NCBI RefSeq assembly: GCF_000571935.1
Contig: NZ_ATAX01000009.1
Location: 1 to 64,000, forward strand
DNA: 64,000 bases
Direction: 5' to 3'
Origin: Ruminococcus flavefaciens 007c
GTDB lineage: Bacteria; Bacillota; Clostridia; Oscillospirales; Ruminococcaceae
The position numbers and the translations under genes were made by a program. Under the pieces are notes generated by a model, which saw only the letters and a list, made by a program, of their open reading frames with translations, searched no databases and had not been told where the DNA came from. Positions 25,756 to 34,720 of this stretch are shown here, piece after piece. The stretch's first letter is position 1, and the number at the start of each line of letters is the position of its first letter.

Positions 25756-27681
25756 TCACTGGTCAAGCTCAATCAGAAGCTCGAAATCCTCATCGATCCT
25801 CTGCTTAAGCTCTTCGATCTCGGCGCATTTTCGGTTCATCAGCTCATAATCGCTGTACACCTCTTCCCTGCCGATCTCTTCGGTAAGGGAGTCGATCTGC
25901 GCCTGCAGATCGTCGATTTCCTTTTCAAGGCGTCTCATTTCATTTTTTCTCGCAGCGTCGGCACTTCTCTGCTGTTTGCTGCGATAGCCTTTTACAGCCT
26001 TTTCTGCGGCTGCTTCCGCAGCCTTCTGTTGTTTTTCCGCATCGAGAGCTTTTCTCTCCGCGGCCTGCTCCTCACGCAGAACTTCAAGGTATTTCTCGAA
26101 GCCGTAGTTATGGAGCCTGTATGTGCCGTCAGTCAGTTCTATAAGTTTATCAGCAATCTTGCTGAGGAGGTAGCGGTCATGGCTGACGAAAATGACCGTA
26201 CCCGTATATTCAGCCAATGCCTCCTCTATGGCCTCTTTTGAGCTGAGGTCGAGGTGGTTGGTCGGCTCATCGAGAATAAGTACATTGCCGTGCTCCTGCA
26301 TCATTATTGCGAAGCAGAGCTTGGCGCGTTCACCGCCGCTGATGACTCCTGTTTCCTTGAAAACATTTTCTCCCACCAGTCTTACCTGAGCCAGCAGGCT
26401 GCGGACCTCAAGATCCGACATGGACGGGTAGCGGCTGTGGAGCTCCTCCATAACTGTAAGCTCTTTATTGAGGTTGGTGCTCTCCTGCTCAAAGTAGGAG
26501 ATCTTTATATTGCTGTTCCAGCGCACGATGCCCTTGTGGGGCAGCTGCTCCTGTATTATACGCAGAAGAGTGGATTTGCCGATGCCGTTATCGCCGATGA
26601 TACCGATCTTTTCGCCTCTGCGGACTTCAAAGTCAATATTGTCCACCAGCGTTTTTCTGGCGGCTCCGTCACCCACTGATATATCCACGCCCTTTACCTT
26701 GAGCACGTCAAGAGGCGGCTCAACAGCATAGGTAAAGCGTATCTTTGCATTTTTCGTCTCATGTACGGGACGTTCTATGCGTTCTATCTTCTCAAGCTGC
26801 TTTCTGCGGCTCTGAGCCATTTTTGTAGTGGAGGCGCGGACGAGGTTCTTCGCCACATAGTCCTCCAGCTGAGCTATCTTCTTCTGCTGAAGCTCATATT
26901 CCTTTTCACGGCGGGCGTCGTTCTCCTCACGCTGACGGACAAAGGCTGTATAATTGCCCCTGTATCTTGTAAGGACTCCCCTTTCGATCTCGCATACCGA
27001 AGTACAGAGTCTGTCCAGGAAGTAACGGTCATGGGATACTATGAGTATCGCGCCCTTGTATGAACGCAGATAATCCTCCAGCCACATTATGGTCTTGAAG
27101 TCCAGGTGGTTGGTAGGCTCGTCGAGTATAAGAAGGTTAGGCTCTTCCAGCAGCAGTCTTGCTATTGAAAGTCTTGTTTTCTCTCCGCCGCTGAAGCCCG
27201 AGACCGTACGCTCAAGCTCTTTGCCCGAAAAACCCATACCATTGAGCACCATACGTATCTTCACATCGGTATTGTAGCCGTCATTGGCCTCTATCCATGA
27301 AGAGAGCTGCTGGTACTCATCAGCGGAGGAATCATCGCCTGTTTCTATCTCTATCTCGATCTCGCGCAGTCTGTCGATGGCACGGTGTATGGGAGCGAAA
27401 ACGCTTCTCATCTCCTCGATGACGGTATTCTCTGTGTTGAGACCTCCCATCTGTTCGAGATAGCCCACCGTGGTCTTGGCCGCCATAGAAATGATGCCGT
27501 CCTTTTCAGTGAAGCGGTCGGGTTCCACAGAGCCTGTAAGTATCTTGAGCAAAGTGGATTTTCCGCAGCCGTTCCTGCCGACCAGACCTATCTTGTCGTT
27601 CTCGTCAATAGTGAGCGAGACATTGCACAGCACCTGAGCGCCGTTATAGAATTTGTTTATATTTGTCAGGCTTGCAAGCAT
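25756..27681 (-). CDS. ABC-F family ATPase (translation factor type)
   Basis: 641 residues from the ATG at 27681, set by AAAGGAAA; an upstream in-frame ATG at 27762 has no ribosome site. Two ABC domains with complete motifs: Walker A GRNGCGKST and GDNGIGKST, signatures SGGEKTRL and SGGERAKL, Walker B LLILDEPTNHLD and VLILDEPTNHLD. There is no membrane domain, and the two cassettes are joined by a charged linker. A long C-terminal coiled coil (about 540-640) is of the Uup/YdiF type. Such proteins act on ribosomes, either in stalled-peptide rescue or antibiotic protection. Subfamily not determined. It is transcribed ahead of the SGNH gene. Confidence 0.92.
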   Translation of the reverse strand: MLASLTNINKFYNGAQVLCNVSLTIDENDKIGLVGRNGCGKSTLLKILTGSVEPDRFTEKDGIISMAAKTTVGYLEQMGGLNTENTVIEEMRSVFAPIHRAIDRLREIEIEIETGDDSSADEYQQLSSWIEANDGYNTDVKIRMVLNGMGFSGKELERTVSGFSGGEKTRLSIARLLLEEPNLLILDEPTNHLDFKTIMWLEDYLRSYKGAILIVSHDRYFLDRLCTSVCEIERGVLTRYRGNYTAFVRQREENDARREKEYELQQKKIAQLEDYVAKNLVRASTTKMAQSRRKQLEKIERIERPVHETKNAKIRFTYAVEPPLDVLKVKGVDISVGDGAARKTLVDNIDFEVRRGEKIGIIGDNGIGKSTLLRIIQEQLPHKGIVRWNSNIKISYFEQESTNLNKELTVMEELHSRYPSMSDLEVRSLLAQVRLVGENVFKETGVISGGERAKLCFAIMMQEHGNVLILDEPTNHLDLSSKEAIEEALAEYTGTVIFVSHDRYLLSKIADKLIELTDGTYRLHNYGFEKYLEVLREEQAAERKALDAEKQQKAAEAAAEKAVKGYRSKQQRSADAARKNEMRRLEKEIDDLQAQIDSLTEEIGREEVYSDYELMNRKCAEIEELKQRIDEDFELLIELDQ

Positions 27682-27883
27682 ATTGTATTTCCTTTTTATC
27701 TGCACATTGCACAAAAAAATAGTGATTCCTTTGTGCAGGCTGCAGTTATATAACTTTATCATACCATTTTACGAAGTAAATGTCAAGTGTTACGGTTGAT
27801 ATAATTGGCGGCGTATTTTTGTGCGATTTTATACATACTACATCAAAAAAAGACTGTTTTCACCGATTTTTAGCTATAAAAAT

Positions 27884-27912
27884 GAAAAAACCTCCCGATT
27901 GTGAGGGAGGTT
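27884..27912 (-). terminator. Terminator of the structured RNA
   Basis: On the minus strand AACCTCCC pairs with GGGAGGTT around TCACAATC, followed by TTTTCATT. Confidence 0.9.
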
Positions 27913-28099
27913 CTTCCTGAGGGATGTTTACAAAAAACCTGAGGGTGTAATCGGAGTGTCCTGTTCGTCGGCTCCGTGAGCCGAGCAGATCAGATGCCGA
28001 AGAACTGCCTAATGTCCGTAGCGGCAATGGATCATTCCCCTGAGGAGGCATAAAGCAACGGCTATGTTTCTGCCGTTTTCACGAACGTCTTATGCCTAC
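27885..28099 (-). ncRNA. Stand-alone structured RNA of about 215 nt, possibly 6S-like
   Basis: It has its own promoter (28106-28133), an end terminator and no credible reading frame. The 5' part forms a hairpin (28090-28096 with 28047-28053, GGCATAA/TTATGCC; inner AACGGC/GCCGTT). The rest can form one long rod: 28037-28045 with 27916-27924 (8 of 9 pairs), CGGA/UCCG further in, then 27996-28005 with 27963-27972 (9 of 10 pairs) and an apical loop. An alternative short hairpin (CGGCTC/GAGCCG) competes with the apical stem. A rod with large central internal loops is how 6S RNA looks, but I cannot confirm the family. It could also be a leader of the ABC-F gene, which starts 204 bases past its terminator. 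Confidence 0.7.
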
Positions 28100-28105
28100 A
28101 ATAAT

Positions 28106-28133
28106 ATTATACATATACGATCAGCAAATACAA
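28106..28133 (-). promoter_or_regulatory. Promoter of the structured RNA
   Basis: On the minus strand, TTGTAT (28133-28128), 16 bases, TATAAT (28111-28106) with TG just before it. Initiation would fall near 28099, at the base of the first hairpin. Confidence 0.65.
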
Positions 28134-28196
28134 TGAAAAAAACTATCTTTTTGAGAAGATTTTTTGAAATTACGCTGACAAATATATAAAATCATC

Positions 28197-28225
28197 TTGC
28201 AATTCACACAAAAATATGATACAAT
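28197..28225 (+). promoter_or_regulatory. Promoter of the LacI/AraC-type regulator
   Basis: TTGCAA (28197-28202), 17 bases, TACAAT (28220-28225). The leader is about 160 bases. Confidence 0.6.
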
Positions 28226-28328
28226 AGTACATAAGCAGAAATATACCCCCACTGACGTCCTTTAACTGGCATCGATACTGATACCTTTTTAATAGCGAAC
28301 ACATCACGGACGGCAGAAGCATTCCTTG

Positions 28329-28362
28329 AAATGGAGGAAGATAATTTCCTCCCCGCCATTTT
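28329..28362 (+). promoter_or_regulatory. Leader hairpin upstream of the regulator gene
   Basis: AAATGG-AGGAA and TTCCT-CCATTT can form a long stem interrupted by a CCCCG bulge; TTATATATG follows. It includes a GGAGGAAG ribosome-like sequence, so it could mask a false site or attenuate transcription. No decisive evidence for either. Confidence 0.4.
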
Positions 28363-28391
28363 ATATATGTATTTAAATAAGGAGGGATAAA

Positions 28392-30632
28392 ATGAGCCGA
28401 CGAATCCTAATAGGCGTGATAATCGCCGATTGCCATATCGACTTCCAGAGCGAGATACTCCGCGGTATCATAACTCAGGCTTTCAAGAGCAACTGCGATA
28501 TCGCCGTCATCTCGCCCCTTCACAACTTTTCTCTCCACTCCGTCCACAAGGACGCCGAAAAAACCATCTTCGACCTCATGTTCTCCGAGAATATAGACGG
28601 TCTCATCTATGACAGAAATGCCTTTCACAATGAGGATATATGCCGATATATCGACGAGCTCTGCAAGCGCTCCGAAAAGCCTGTAATGCTCCTGGACTAC
28701 AACGGCCACAAAAACTTCGAGACCACATCCGTTGATGACCGCGAGGCTTTCGAGACCATCACCGACCACCTCATCGGAGTACATGGCTACAAGAGGATAT
28801 ACTGCATTACAGGTCCAAAAAACACCTTCAGCGGTGAGGAACGGCTTGCCGGCTATAAGAACTCTATGAAACGCCACGGCATAAATATAGATAAGACCTG
28901 GTTCGAATACGGCGACTTCTGGACAGAAGCTCCGAAAAAATACGCAAAAAGAATACTCAGCGGCGAGCTTGAACGCCCCGAAGCCATCGTCTGCGGAAAC
29001 GACGTCATGGCTATAACCCTTACAAAGCTCTTTATGGACGCAGGTCTCAGCGTCCCCGGAGATATTGCCATAACAGGCTATGACGCCTCCATAGAGGGCT
29101 ATCAGTCAAGTCCTACCATAACCAGCTACAGCCGTCCCAACTTCCAGCTGGGAGCAGAGGCTGTAAGAAGACTTTACCGGATAATCACGGGAAAGATATG
29201 CAGCAAGGTGCCTAACGAGAACGGCGAGCTCCGTCTCGGTGAGAGCTGCGGCTGCTCGGAAAATCCCGGGCTTCGTCATAATATACTCAGGAATATCAGC
29301 ATAAATGCCCGTTTTGAGTCGCAGCTGCTCTACGGTGATATGCTGTTTGACATAACCAATGCCGACAATATCCCTACCTTTGCCGACAGACTCGACAACT
29401 ACACCTACTTTCTGCATAAAATGCGCAGGATACGCATATGTCTTACAAAGAAGTATGTTGACGCCACCCTGGACAAAAACGCCGAGGAGCTCAATTTCAG
29501 CGTCGGAGACGATATGAAGGTCATACTTGCAAAATCCGCCATATGGCGAGAAGCAGAGACCAATGTGGTATTCAGTTCCTCAAGGATACTCCCCGATTAC
29601 AGCGAAGAAAGGAACTACCCCTCCGCTTTCTTCATATCGCCCCTGCATTACAACAATAATTTCTTCGGCTACTGCGCAGTTTCCTTCGGAAAGGAGCCTC
29701 GTTCCTTCAGCTCCCTTTACATGAAGTGGATAAACTACGTAAACGTCGCCCTTGAACAGGTGCGCATAAAAGCCATTATGAACCGCACTATCCTCAATAC
29801 CAGCAAGGCTCTGCTGTACGACCACATCACAGGCCTTATCAACAGAAGCGGCATCGAGCGCGAATTCGCTGCGAAGCTCTCGGCCGACTCGGGCAATAAA
29901 TACATCGAGTGCATGACCTTTGAACTCCACGGCCTGAAGAAAGCCTATTATCAGAGCGGCGAGGAGAAGTCCAACAGTATCATGGCGGCATTTGCGAAAA
30001 AACTCCGCTCATGTATACACAACAGGGAGATATGCGGTGCATGGGCTTCGCAGACGCTGTGCGTAATAAGTCCCGATACCGACAGAGCCGAGCCCATATA
30101 CAACACCCTATGTGCAAAAATAAAGGAGACTCAGTTCAACAGCAGCGAGGAAAACTGCAATATCGATTTCTCAGTAGGCGTTTACAGTCTGGAGCTGACG
30201 CCCTCCGCCGACCTTTCGGACGCTATGTACAAGGCTACTGTAAACCGCGTGTTCTCCTATACCATATCAGAGCCTACCAACAATCCGCAGTTTGAAAAGC
30301 TCTGCCTGCTCCGCAACAGGATAATGAAGAACCCCGAGCTCCCGTGGAATATCAGTGAGATAGCCGAGAGCCTGTATCTCAGCAAGAGCTACCTCCAGAA
30401 GATATACAAATCCTACTTTGGAAAGAGCATAATCGAGGAAATGATAGAATTCCGTATAGACACCGCAAAGACGCTGCTCTCACAGACGGATATGACCGTT
30501 ACGGAGATATCGCGCGAATGCGGCTATTCATCCTATAATTATTTCGTCCGCCAGTTCAGGATGTGCGAGGGACATTCTCCCTCGGAATACAGGGACGAAC
30601 AGAAAAGAAAGGCTGAGGAAAATGAAAGCTGA
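28392..30632 (+). CDS. Regulator with LacI-type sensor, degenerate GGDEF-like region and AraC HTH
   Basis: 746 residues. Residues about 3-270 resemble a periplasmic-binding-like sugar sensor of the LacI family (GVIIADCHIDFQSEILRGI, GPKNTFSGEERLAGYKNSM, GNDVMAITLTKLFMDAGLSVPGDIAITGYD) without an N-terminal HTH. A middle region of about 160 residues is followed by a GGDEF-like fold (LLYDHITGLINRSGIEREF, about 475-620) in which the GGDEF site is GAWASQ, so diguanylate cyclase activity is unlikely. The C-terminus is a typical AraC HTH (NISEIAESLYLSKSYLQKIYKSYFG and VTEISRECGYSSYNYFVRQFR). GGAGGGAT precedes the ATG. It probably regulates carbohydrate genes. The next gene overlaps its end by 11 bases. 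Confidence 0.85.
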   Translation: MSRRILIGVIIADCHIDFQSEILRGIITQAFKSNCDIAVISPLHNFSLHSVHKDAEKTIFDLMFSENIDGLIYDRNAFHNEDICRYIDELCKRSEKPVMLLDYNGHKNFETTSVDDREAFETITDHLIGVHGYKRIYCITGPKNTFSGEERLAGYKNSMKRHGINIDKTWFEYGDFWTEAPKKYAKRILSGELERPEAIVCGNDVMAITLTKLFMDAGLSVPGDIAITGYDASIEGYQSSPTITSYSRPNFQLGAEAVRRLYRIITGKICSKVPNENGELRLGESCGCSENPGLRHNILRNISINARFESQLLYGDMLFDITNADNIPTFADRLDNYTYFLHKMRRIRICLTKKYVDATLDKNAEELNFSVGDDMKVILAKSAIWREAETNVVFSSSRILPDYSEERNYPSAFFISPLHYNNNFFGYCAVSFGKEPRSFSSLYMKWINYVNVALEQVRIKAIMNRTILNTSKALLYDHITGLINRSGIEREFAAKLSADSGNKYIECMTFELHGLKKAYYQSGEEKSNSIMAAFAKKLRSCIHNREICGAWASQTLCVISPDTDRAEPIYNTLCAKIKETQFNSSEENCNIDFSVGVYSLELTPSADLSDAMYKATVNRVFSYTISEPTNNPQFEKLCLLRNRIMKNPELPWNISEIAESLYLSKSYLQKIYKSYFGKSIIEEMIEFRIDTAKTLLSQTDMTVTEISRECGYSSYNYFVRQFRMCEGHSPSEYRDEQKRKAEENES

Positions 30633-30969
30633 AGTAATACTTATGAAATGCCCGGAATCCCGCCGTATCTACGGTGTGAGAGTAGAGGAAAGATACAACG
30701 ACTGGTTCAGGACATGGGCCTTCCCCATAGACGAGCGCCGCGCTTCCCATGAAGGCTTCGACAGGACCGAGATAAGAGGAAGCCTCGACGCTACGGACGA
30801 CTATAACGGCTGCCCCTACTGCGGCTCGGTAAAGTTCGTGCTCTGCGGACGCTGCGGAAAACTCAGCTGCTGGAACAACGAGGAACGTATGACCTGCGGC
30901 TGGTGCGGTCTTACGGGAGATATAGCCACCACCGAAGATGACGTAAAGGTCAGGGGCGGCGGCTATTGA
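30622..30969 (+). CDS. Small zinc-ribbon protein, TerY-C-like
   Basis: 115 residues. The N-terminal half contains a small beta-rich segment (CPESRRIYGVRVEERYNDWFRTWAFPI). The C-terminal half has CPYCGS, CGRCGKLSC and CGWCG, a three-pair Cys arrangement similar to the TerY-C metal-binding domain found with vWA proteins; the comparison is from memory. The start overlaps the end of the regulator gene, so translation is coupled. Role unknown; zinc binding is inferred from the Cys pairs. Confidence 0.75.
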   Translation: MKAEVILMKCPESRRIYGVRVEERYNDWFRTWAFPIDERRASHEGFDRTEIRGSLDATDDYNGCPYCGSVKFVLCGRCGKLSCWNNEERMTCGWCGLTGDIATTEDDVKVRGGGY

Positions 30970-30985
30970 GAAAGGAGTAAAGGAT

Positions 30986-31633
30986 ATGGCTTCTATTATA
31001 GTCAGAGGTACGGGAAGCATTTCTGTAAAGCCCGATCTCATAGATCTTGGACTCGATGTACAGACACGCAGCAAGGACTGCGGCGAAGCCATGGAAAAGG
31101 CAGAAGCCGCTCTCACAGAGCTGCGCACTGTCCTTGAAGGGCTGGGCTTTGAAAGGGACAGCCTTAAAACCTCAAACTTCAATGTATATACGGAATACGA
31201 GTCTGTTTCAGATGAAAACGGTATGTTCCGCAATGTATTCAAAGGCTATTGCTGCTCACACAGCATGAGTCTGCAATTCCCCATGAACACGGAGCTCCTT
31301 GCGTCCGTGCTCAGGGATATCTCCTCGTCCTCAGCTGCTCCACAGCTGTCAGTGAGATTCTCCGTAAAGGATACGGAAGCCGTCCGTGATGAGCTCATCA
31401 GGCTTTCTGCCGCCGACGCAAAGCACAAGGCTCTCGTTCTCTGCGAGGCCTCAGGAGCAAAGCTCGGAAAGCTTCTGAAAATAAGCTATGACAGAACAGA
31501 AAAAAGCTTTGAATCCCAGGCACGTTACGATCTTGACATGAACTGTATGCGCGCCTCCACCAAAGCAGTAAATATCTCCCCCGACGATATAAGTCTTACG
31601 GACTGCTCGGAATTTGAATGGGAAATGATCTGA
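30986..31633 (+). CDS. SIMPL (DUF541) domain protein
   Basis: 215 residues with the SIMPL fold signature: IIVRGTGSISVKPDLIDLGLDVQTRSKDCGEAMEKAEAALTEL at the start and the later TSNFNVYTEYE. No signal peptide is visible, so it is likely cytoplasmic, whereas many relatives are exported. Members are of unknown function. Starts 16 bases after the zinc-ribbon gene with GAAAGGAG nearby, and is in the same transcript. Confidence 0.88.
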   Translation: MASIIVRGTGSISVKPDLIDLGLDVQTRSKDCGEAMEKAEAALTELRTVLEGLGFERDSLKTSNFNVYTEYESVSDENGMFRNVFKGYCCSHSMSLQFPMNTELLASVLRDISSSSAAPQLSVRFSVKDTEAVRDELIRLSAADAKHKALVLCEASGAKLGKLLKISYDRTEKSFESQARYDLDMNCMRASTKAVNISPDDISLTDCSEFEWEMI

Positions 31634-31648
31634 AGGGGTGTTATTTCA

Positions 31649-32755
31649 TTGAACAGAGATAAAGTCATTGTCAGGACCAGTATCATCGGTATACTGGCAA
31701 ACATCTTTCTTGCCTCCTTCAAGGCGGCAGTGGGAATAATCAGTTCGTCCATCGCCATCGTACTCGACGCGGTAAACAACCTCAGCGACGTTATGTCATC
31801 CGTCATAACCATAATAGGCACAAAGCTCGCACGGAAACGTCCCGACAAAGCCCACCCCTACGGATACGGCAGAGTGGAGAACCTCAGTGCGACTTTTATC
31901 GCGGTAATAGTCCTGTACGCAGGCGTGACCTCCTTCGTCGAATCCGTCAAGAAGATAATACACCCTGCCGTTCCCGATTATTCTGCGGCAGCCATTATCA
32001 TAGTAGCCTCGGCAGTTGTCGTAAAGGTCATACTTGGCCTTTATGTCAAGAAAAAGGGCGAGAGCGTAAATTCGGATTCGCTCATATCCTCGGGCAAGGA
32101 TGCAATGCTCGACTCGGTGATCTCATTTTCCACTCTCATTGCAGCCGCGGTATACCTGATATTCAATATCCGCACGGAAGCATGGCTGGGCGCTGTGATC
32201 TCCCTCGTGATAATAAAATCAGGTCTCGGTATGCTTGGAGACAGCCTCTCGAACATCATAGGCAAGCGCATAAGCAGTGAGCTGTCAAAGGAGATAAAGC
32301 AGACCATAACCTCATTCCCCGAGGTCAAAGGTGCATACGACCTGCTGCTGCACAGCTACGGTCCGGATCTGCTCATAGGCTCGGTGCATATAGAGGTGCC
32401 CGATACCATGCCTGTGGCAGAGCTCGACAAGCTGGAGCACCACATAACGGAAAAGGTACTTGTACAGCACAAGGTCATACTGGCAGGCATAAGCGTCTAT
32501 GCAGTAAATACCGGCAACGACCGTGCAGCTCAGGTTTACAGCGATATACGCAGAAATGTCATGTCCCATGAGTATATCCTCCAGATACACGGTTTTTATC
32601 TGGACGAGGTGCGCAAGACCATACACTTCGACATCATCATAGATTTTGCGGCTCCTGATGCCAATGAGCTCTATGAACATATCCTCACGGAAACGCAGGA
32701 GGCTTATCCCGATCATGCCGTGAGCATTACCCTCGACACCGATGTCAGCGACTAA
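31649..32755 (+). CDS. Cation diffusion facilitator family transporter
   Basis: 368 residues from a TTG start at 31649 with AAGGGGTG upstream, giving MNRDKVIVRTSIIGILANIFLASFK. Six membrane segments in the first 215 residues contain the HPYGYGRVENLSA motif and the Asp residues of the metal site (LDAVNNLSDV and SSGKDAMLDS). A cytoplasmic C-terminal domain follows. CDF proteins export Zn, Mn, Co or Fe in exchange for protons. Last gene of the four-gene run and followed by a terminator. Confidence 0.92.
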   Translation: MNRDKVIVRTSIIGILANIFLASFKAAVGIISSSIAIVLDAVNNLSDVMSSVITIIGTKLARKRPDKAHPYGYGRVENLSATFIAVIVLYAGVTSFVESVKKIIHPAVPDYSAAAIIIVASAVVVKVILGLYVKKKGESVNSDSLISSGKDAMLDSVISFSTLIAAAVYLIFNIRTEAWLGAVISLVIIKSGLGMLGDSLSNIIGKRISSELSKEIKQTITSFPEVKGAYDLLLHSYGPDLLIGSVHIEVPDTMPVAELDKLEHHITEKVLVQHKVILAGISVYAVNTGNDRAAQVYSDIRRNVMSHEYILQIHGFYLDEVRKTIHFDIIIDFAAPDANELYEHILTETQEAYPDHAVSITLDTDVSD

Positions 32756-32834
32756 AATCCCTTCCGTATAAATGAGTTTTCACAAGCTCAGCTTATACTC
32801 AGGGCAAAAAAACTTATGTTATATAAAAAATTTA

Positions 32835-32866
32835 TAGGACGCTTTTTTCAGGGCGTCCTATTCTTA
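32835..32866 (+). terminator. Terminator after the CDF transporter gene
   Basis: TAGGACGC (32835-32842) pairs with GCGTCCTA (32853-32860), followed by TTCTTATC. Confidence 0.65.
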
Positions 32867-32915
32867 TCAATCAACGCATACAGGTTGTTTTCTCGGATAT
32901 ATAGCCTTTTTGTTA

Positions 32916-33042
32916 TGTCAATTGACAAAATACACAAAAAATGAGCAGGAATTTTTACGTCCAAAAGGCTGTTAACTTGATGCAACATATGATTTTTTCC
33001 CATGTAATGTGTTATAATTGATAACAGATGAGTCGACTGATC
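32916..33042 (+). promoter_or_regulatory. Regulatory module of cassette 1
   Basis: Three conserved parts: palindrome TGTCAATTGACA (32916-32927); GTTAAC (32971-32976) with TGCAACA (32981-32987); TATAAT (33013-33018) followed by the palindrome-like GATGAGTCGACTGATC (33027-33042). No good -35 box lies 17 bases before the TATAAT, suggesting that an activator binds the GTTAAC-TGCAACA part. Confidence 0.75.
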
Positions 33043-33075
33043 TTAATATTAGATTTACAAAGGATATGAATTAAA

Positions 33076-33771
33076 ATGAAAAACACACTTAAGAAAATTA
33101 CAGCAGCATTCGCATCAGCAGTTCTCTGTGCAGTTCCTATGGTAAGCTCAGTAACTGCAAACGCAGCAGCTAACGCTGACGCACGCTTCACATTCAGAGA
33201 GACATACTACGTTGACGGTACAGCAGGCGTAAAGAGAATAGAGCACTTCTTCGCAAACAGGAAGTACAGAACTTCCAGCCCCTTCAAGACAGTTATCGCC
33301 AAGAATGCTACCTACTCAGGCGGCAACAGCGCAGGTGATACATACTATAACTGCGGCGGTACATTAAAGAAGACTTCATCTCTCTCAGGCCCTGTATTAT
33401 CAGTATCCGCATACTGCAATACAGCTACTGATTTCGTACCCGGTGAATACAATTACTGCACAGGCTACAAGAACTACAAGCCTCAGAACAACGAGCAGCC
33501 TTCATACAACTCCATCACTACTTTCGGACCTTTCCTTGTTGGAGATCTTAACGGTAATTCAATAATTGACGGTGCTGATTACTCTCTCCTTTACACAGGT
33601 ATCAATTACTGCGGCGCAAGAAACGCTGATTTCAAGACAAATATCAGTGTAAACGGCGAGCTTATCCCTGCTTACAAGTTCGATATCAATGATGACGGCG
33701 TTATAACAGATGCTGATTATGAGATGCATCTCCAGTACATCAGCAACAATCTCCAGAAGTTCGCTAAGTAA
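33076..33771 (+). CDS. Secreted dockerin protein, tandem paralogue 1
   Basis: 231 residues. A signal peptide (MKNTLKKITAAFASAVLCAVPMVSS, cut near ANA) is followed by a beta-rich domain of about 120 residues of no known family, containing YYNCGGTLKKTSSLSGPV and AYCNTATDF. The C-terminus is a dockerin-like pair of calcium loops (DLNGNSIID about residue 156, DINDDGVIT about 200) separated by a long spacer of about 40 residues, ending KFAK. No catalytic motif. It is one of four neighbouring paralogues, each with its own promoter and terminator. AAAGGA lies before the ATG. Presumably it is cellulosome-attached and binds a substrate or partner. Confidence 0.8.
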   Translation: MKNTLKKITAAFASAVLCAVPMVSSVTANAAANADARFTFRETYYVDGTAGVKRIEHFFANRKYRTSSPFKTVIAKNATYSGGNSAGDTYYNCGGTLKKTSSLSGPVLSVSAYCNTATDFVPGEYNYCTGYKNYKPQNNEQPSYNSITTFGPFLVGDLNGNSIIDGADYSLLYTGINYCGARNADFKTNISVNGELIPAYKFDINDDGVITDADYEMHLQYISNNLQKFAK

Positions 33772-33794
33772 TCATACTTAAAATAATACAGATC

Positions 33795-33825
33795 AAAAAG
33801 GCTCCCGCTATGGGGGCCTTTTTTG
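33795..33825 (+). terminator. Terminator of cassette 1
   Basis: AAAAGGCTCCC and GGGGGCCTTTTTT flank a GCTAT loop. Confidence 0.85.
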
Positions 33826-33846
33826 CATCTATAGGTGCATCCCCGA

Positions 33847-33972
33847 TGTCAATTGATAAAATGCACAAAAAACGAGCTGTTTTTTTTACGTTCAAAAGCA
33901 GTTAACTCAGTGCAACAAACGGCTATTTTTAGCCAGAAACAAGTATAATAACAACAGAGTCGTCGACAACTC
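33847..33972 (+). promoter_or_regulatory. Regulatory module of cassette 2
   Basis: TGTCAATTGATA (33847-33858), GTTAAC (33901-33906), TGCAACA (33911-33917), TATAAT (33944-33949) and the palindrome GAGTCGTCGACAACTC (33957-33972). Same order and near-identical spacing as in the other three cassettes. Confidence 0.8.
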
Positions 33973-34000
33973 AAATATATAGAAAAGGATATGTTAAAAA

Positions 34001-34684
34001 ATGAAAAACACTCTTAGAAAAATCACAGCATCACTCGCAGCAGCAGTTCTTTGTGCTGTTCCTATGACAAGCTCACTGTCTGCAAACGCAGAAGCTAACG
34101 CAAACGCACGCAACACATTCAGACGCATCTGGTTTATTGACGATTCAGCTAATGTAGTAAAATTCGTTTTCAGCTTCTCTTGCAGGATGACAAATACCTC
34201 TGTCCCCTCTTACACCATTCTTAAGGGAAATGTAACAGGCAACGGTGGCAGCGCAGGCACTCAGTACTACAGCTGCGGCGCTAATGTTGAAAGATCAGCA
34301 GGTCTCTACGGCCCTGTTTGCTTCGCATCAGCATACTGCAACAGCCCTTCTGATTTCGTTGAAGGCAGCTTAGTAGGTAATGCTTTCAAGGCTGGAAACG
34401 TACCGTCATACAACAGCGTTCACAGCTATAAGTTCCTCGTTGGCGACATCAACAACGACAATGTTGTAAACGCAAAGGACTATGATTATATGTGCTATGC
34501 AATCAACAACGGTTTCACAGGCTCTTACTCATACACTCAGAACGTAACAGGTACTCTTGGCGGCAGCTATTTCTCATATGCAAAATATAAGTTCGACATC
34601 AATGGCGACGGCTATGTAACTTCTGCTGACAGAACTATGCTCGCCAACTACAACAACGGCAGTCTCACAAGATTTGCAAAGTAA
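34001..34684 (+). CDS. Secreted dockerin protein, tandem paralogue 2
   Basis: 227 residues with the same plan: signal peptide, then ANANARNTFRR, a beta-rich domain with YYSCGANVERSAGLYGPVCFASAYC aligning to paralogue 1, and two calcium loops (DINNDNVVN, DINGDGYVT), ending RFAK. The first loop (DINNDNVVNAKD) keeps the Asp/Asn positions. It is more similar to paralogue 1 in the middle domain than to paralogues 3 and 4. Function unknown. Confidence 0.8.
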   Translation: MKNTLRKITASLAAAVLCAVPMTSSLSANAEANANARNTFRRIWFIDDSANVVKFVFSFSCRMTNTSVPSYTILKGNVTGNGGSAGTQYYSCGANVERSAGLYGPVCFASAYCNSPSDFVEGSLVGNAFKAGNVPSYNSVHSYKFLVGDINNDNVVNAKDYDYMCYAINNGFTGSYSYTQNVTGTLGGSYFSYAKYKFDINGDGYVTSADRTMLANYNNGSLTRFAK

Positions 34685-34720
34685 TCGGACTCGTTTTACA
34701 AATAAATAATTGCACATACG

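Noticed and set aside
27860-28051. Minus-strand frame of 63 codons
   Set aside because: Lies within the structured RNA and runs through its terminator.
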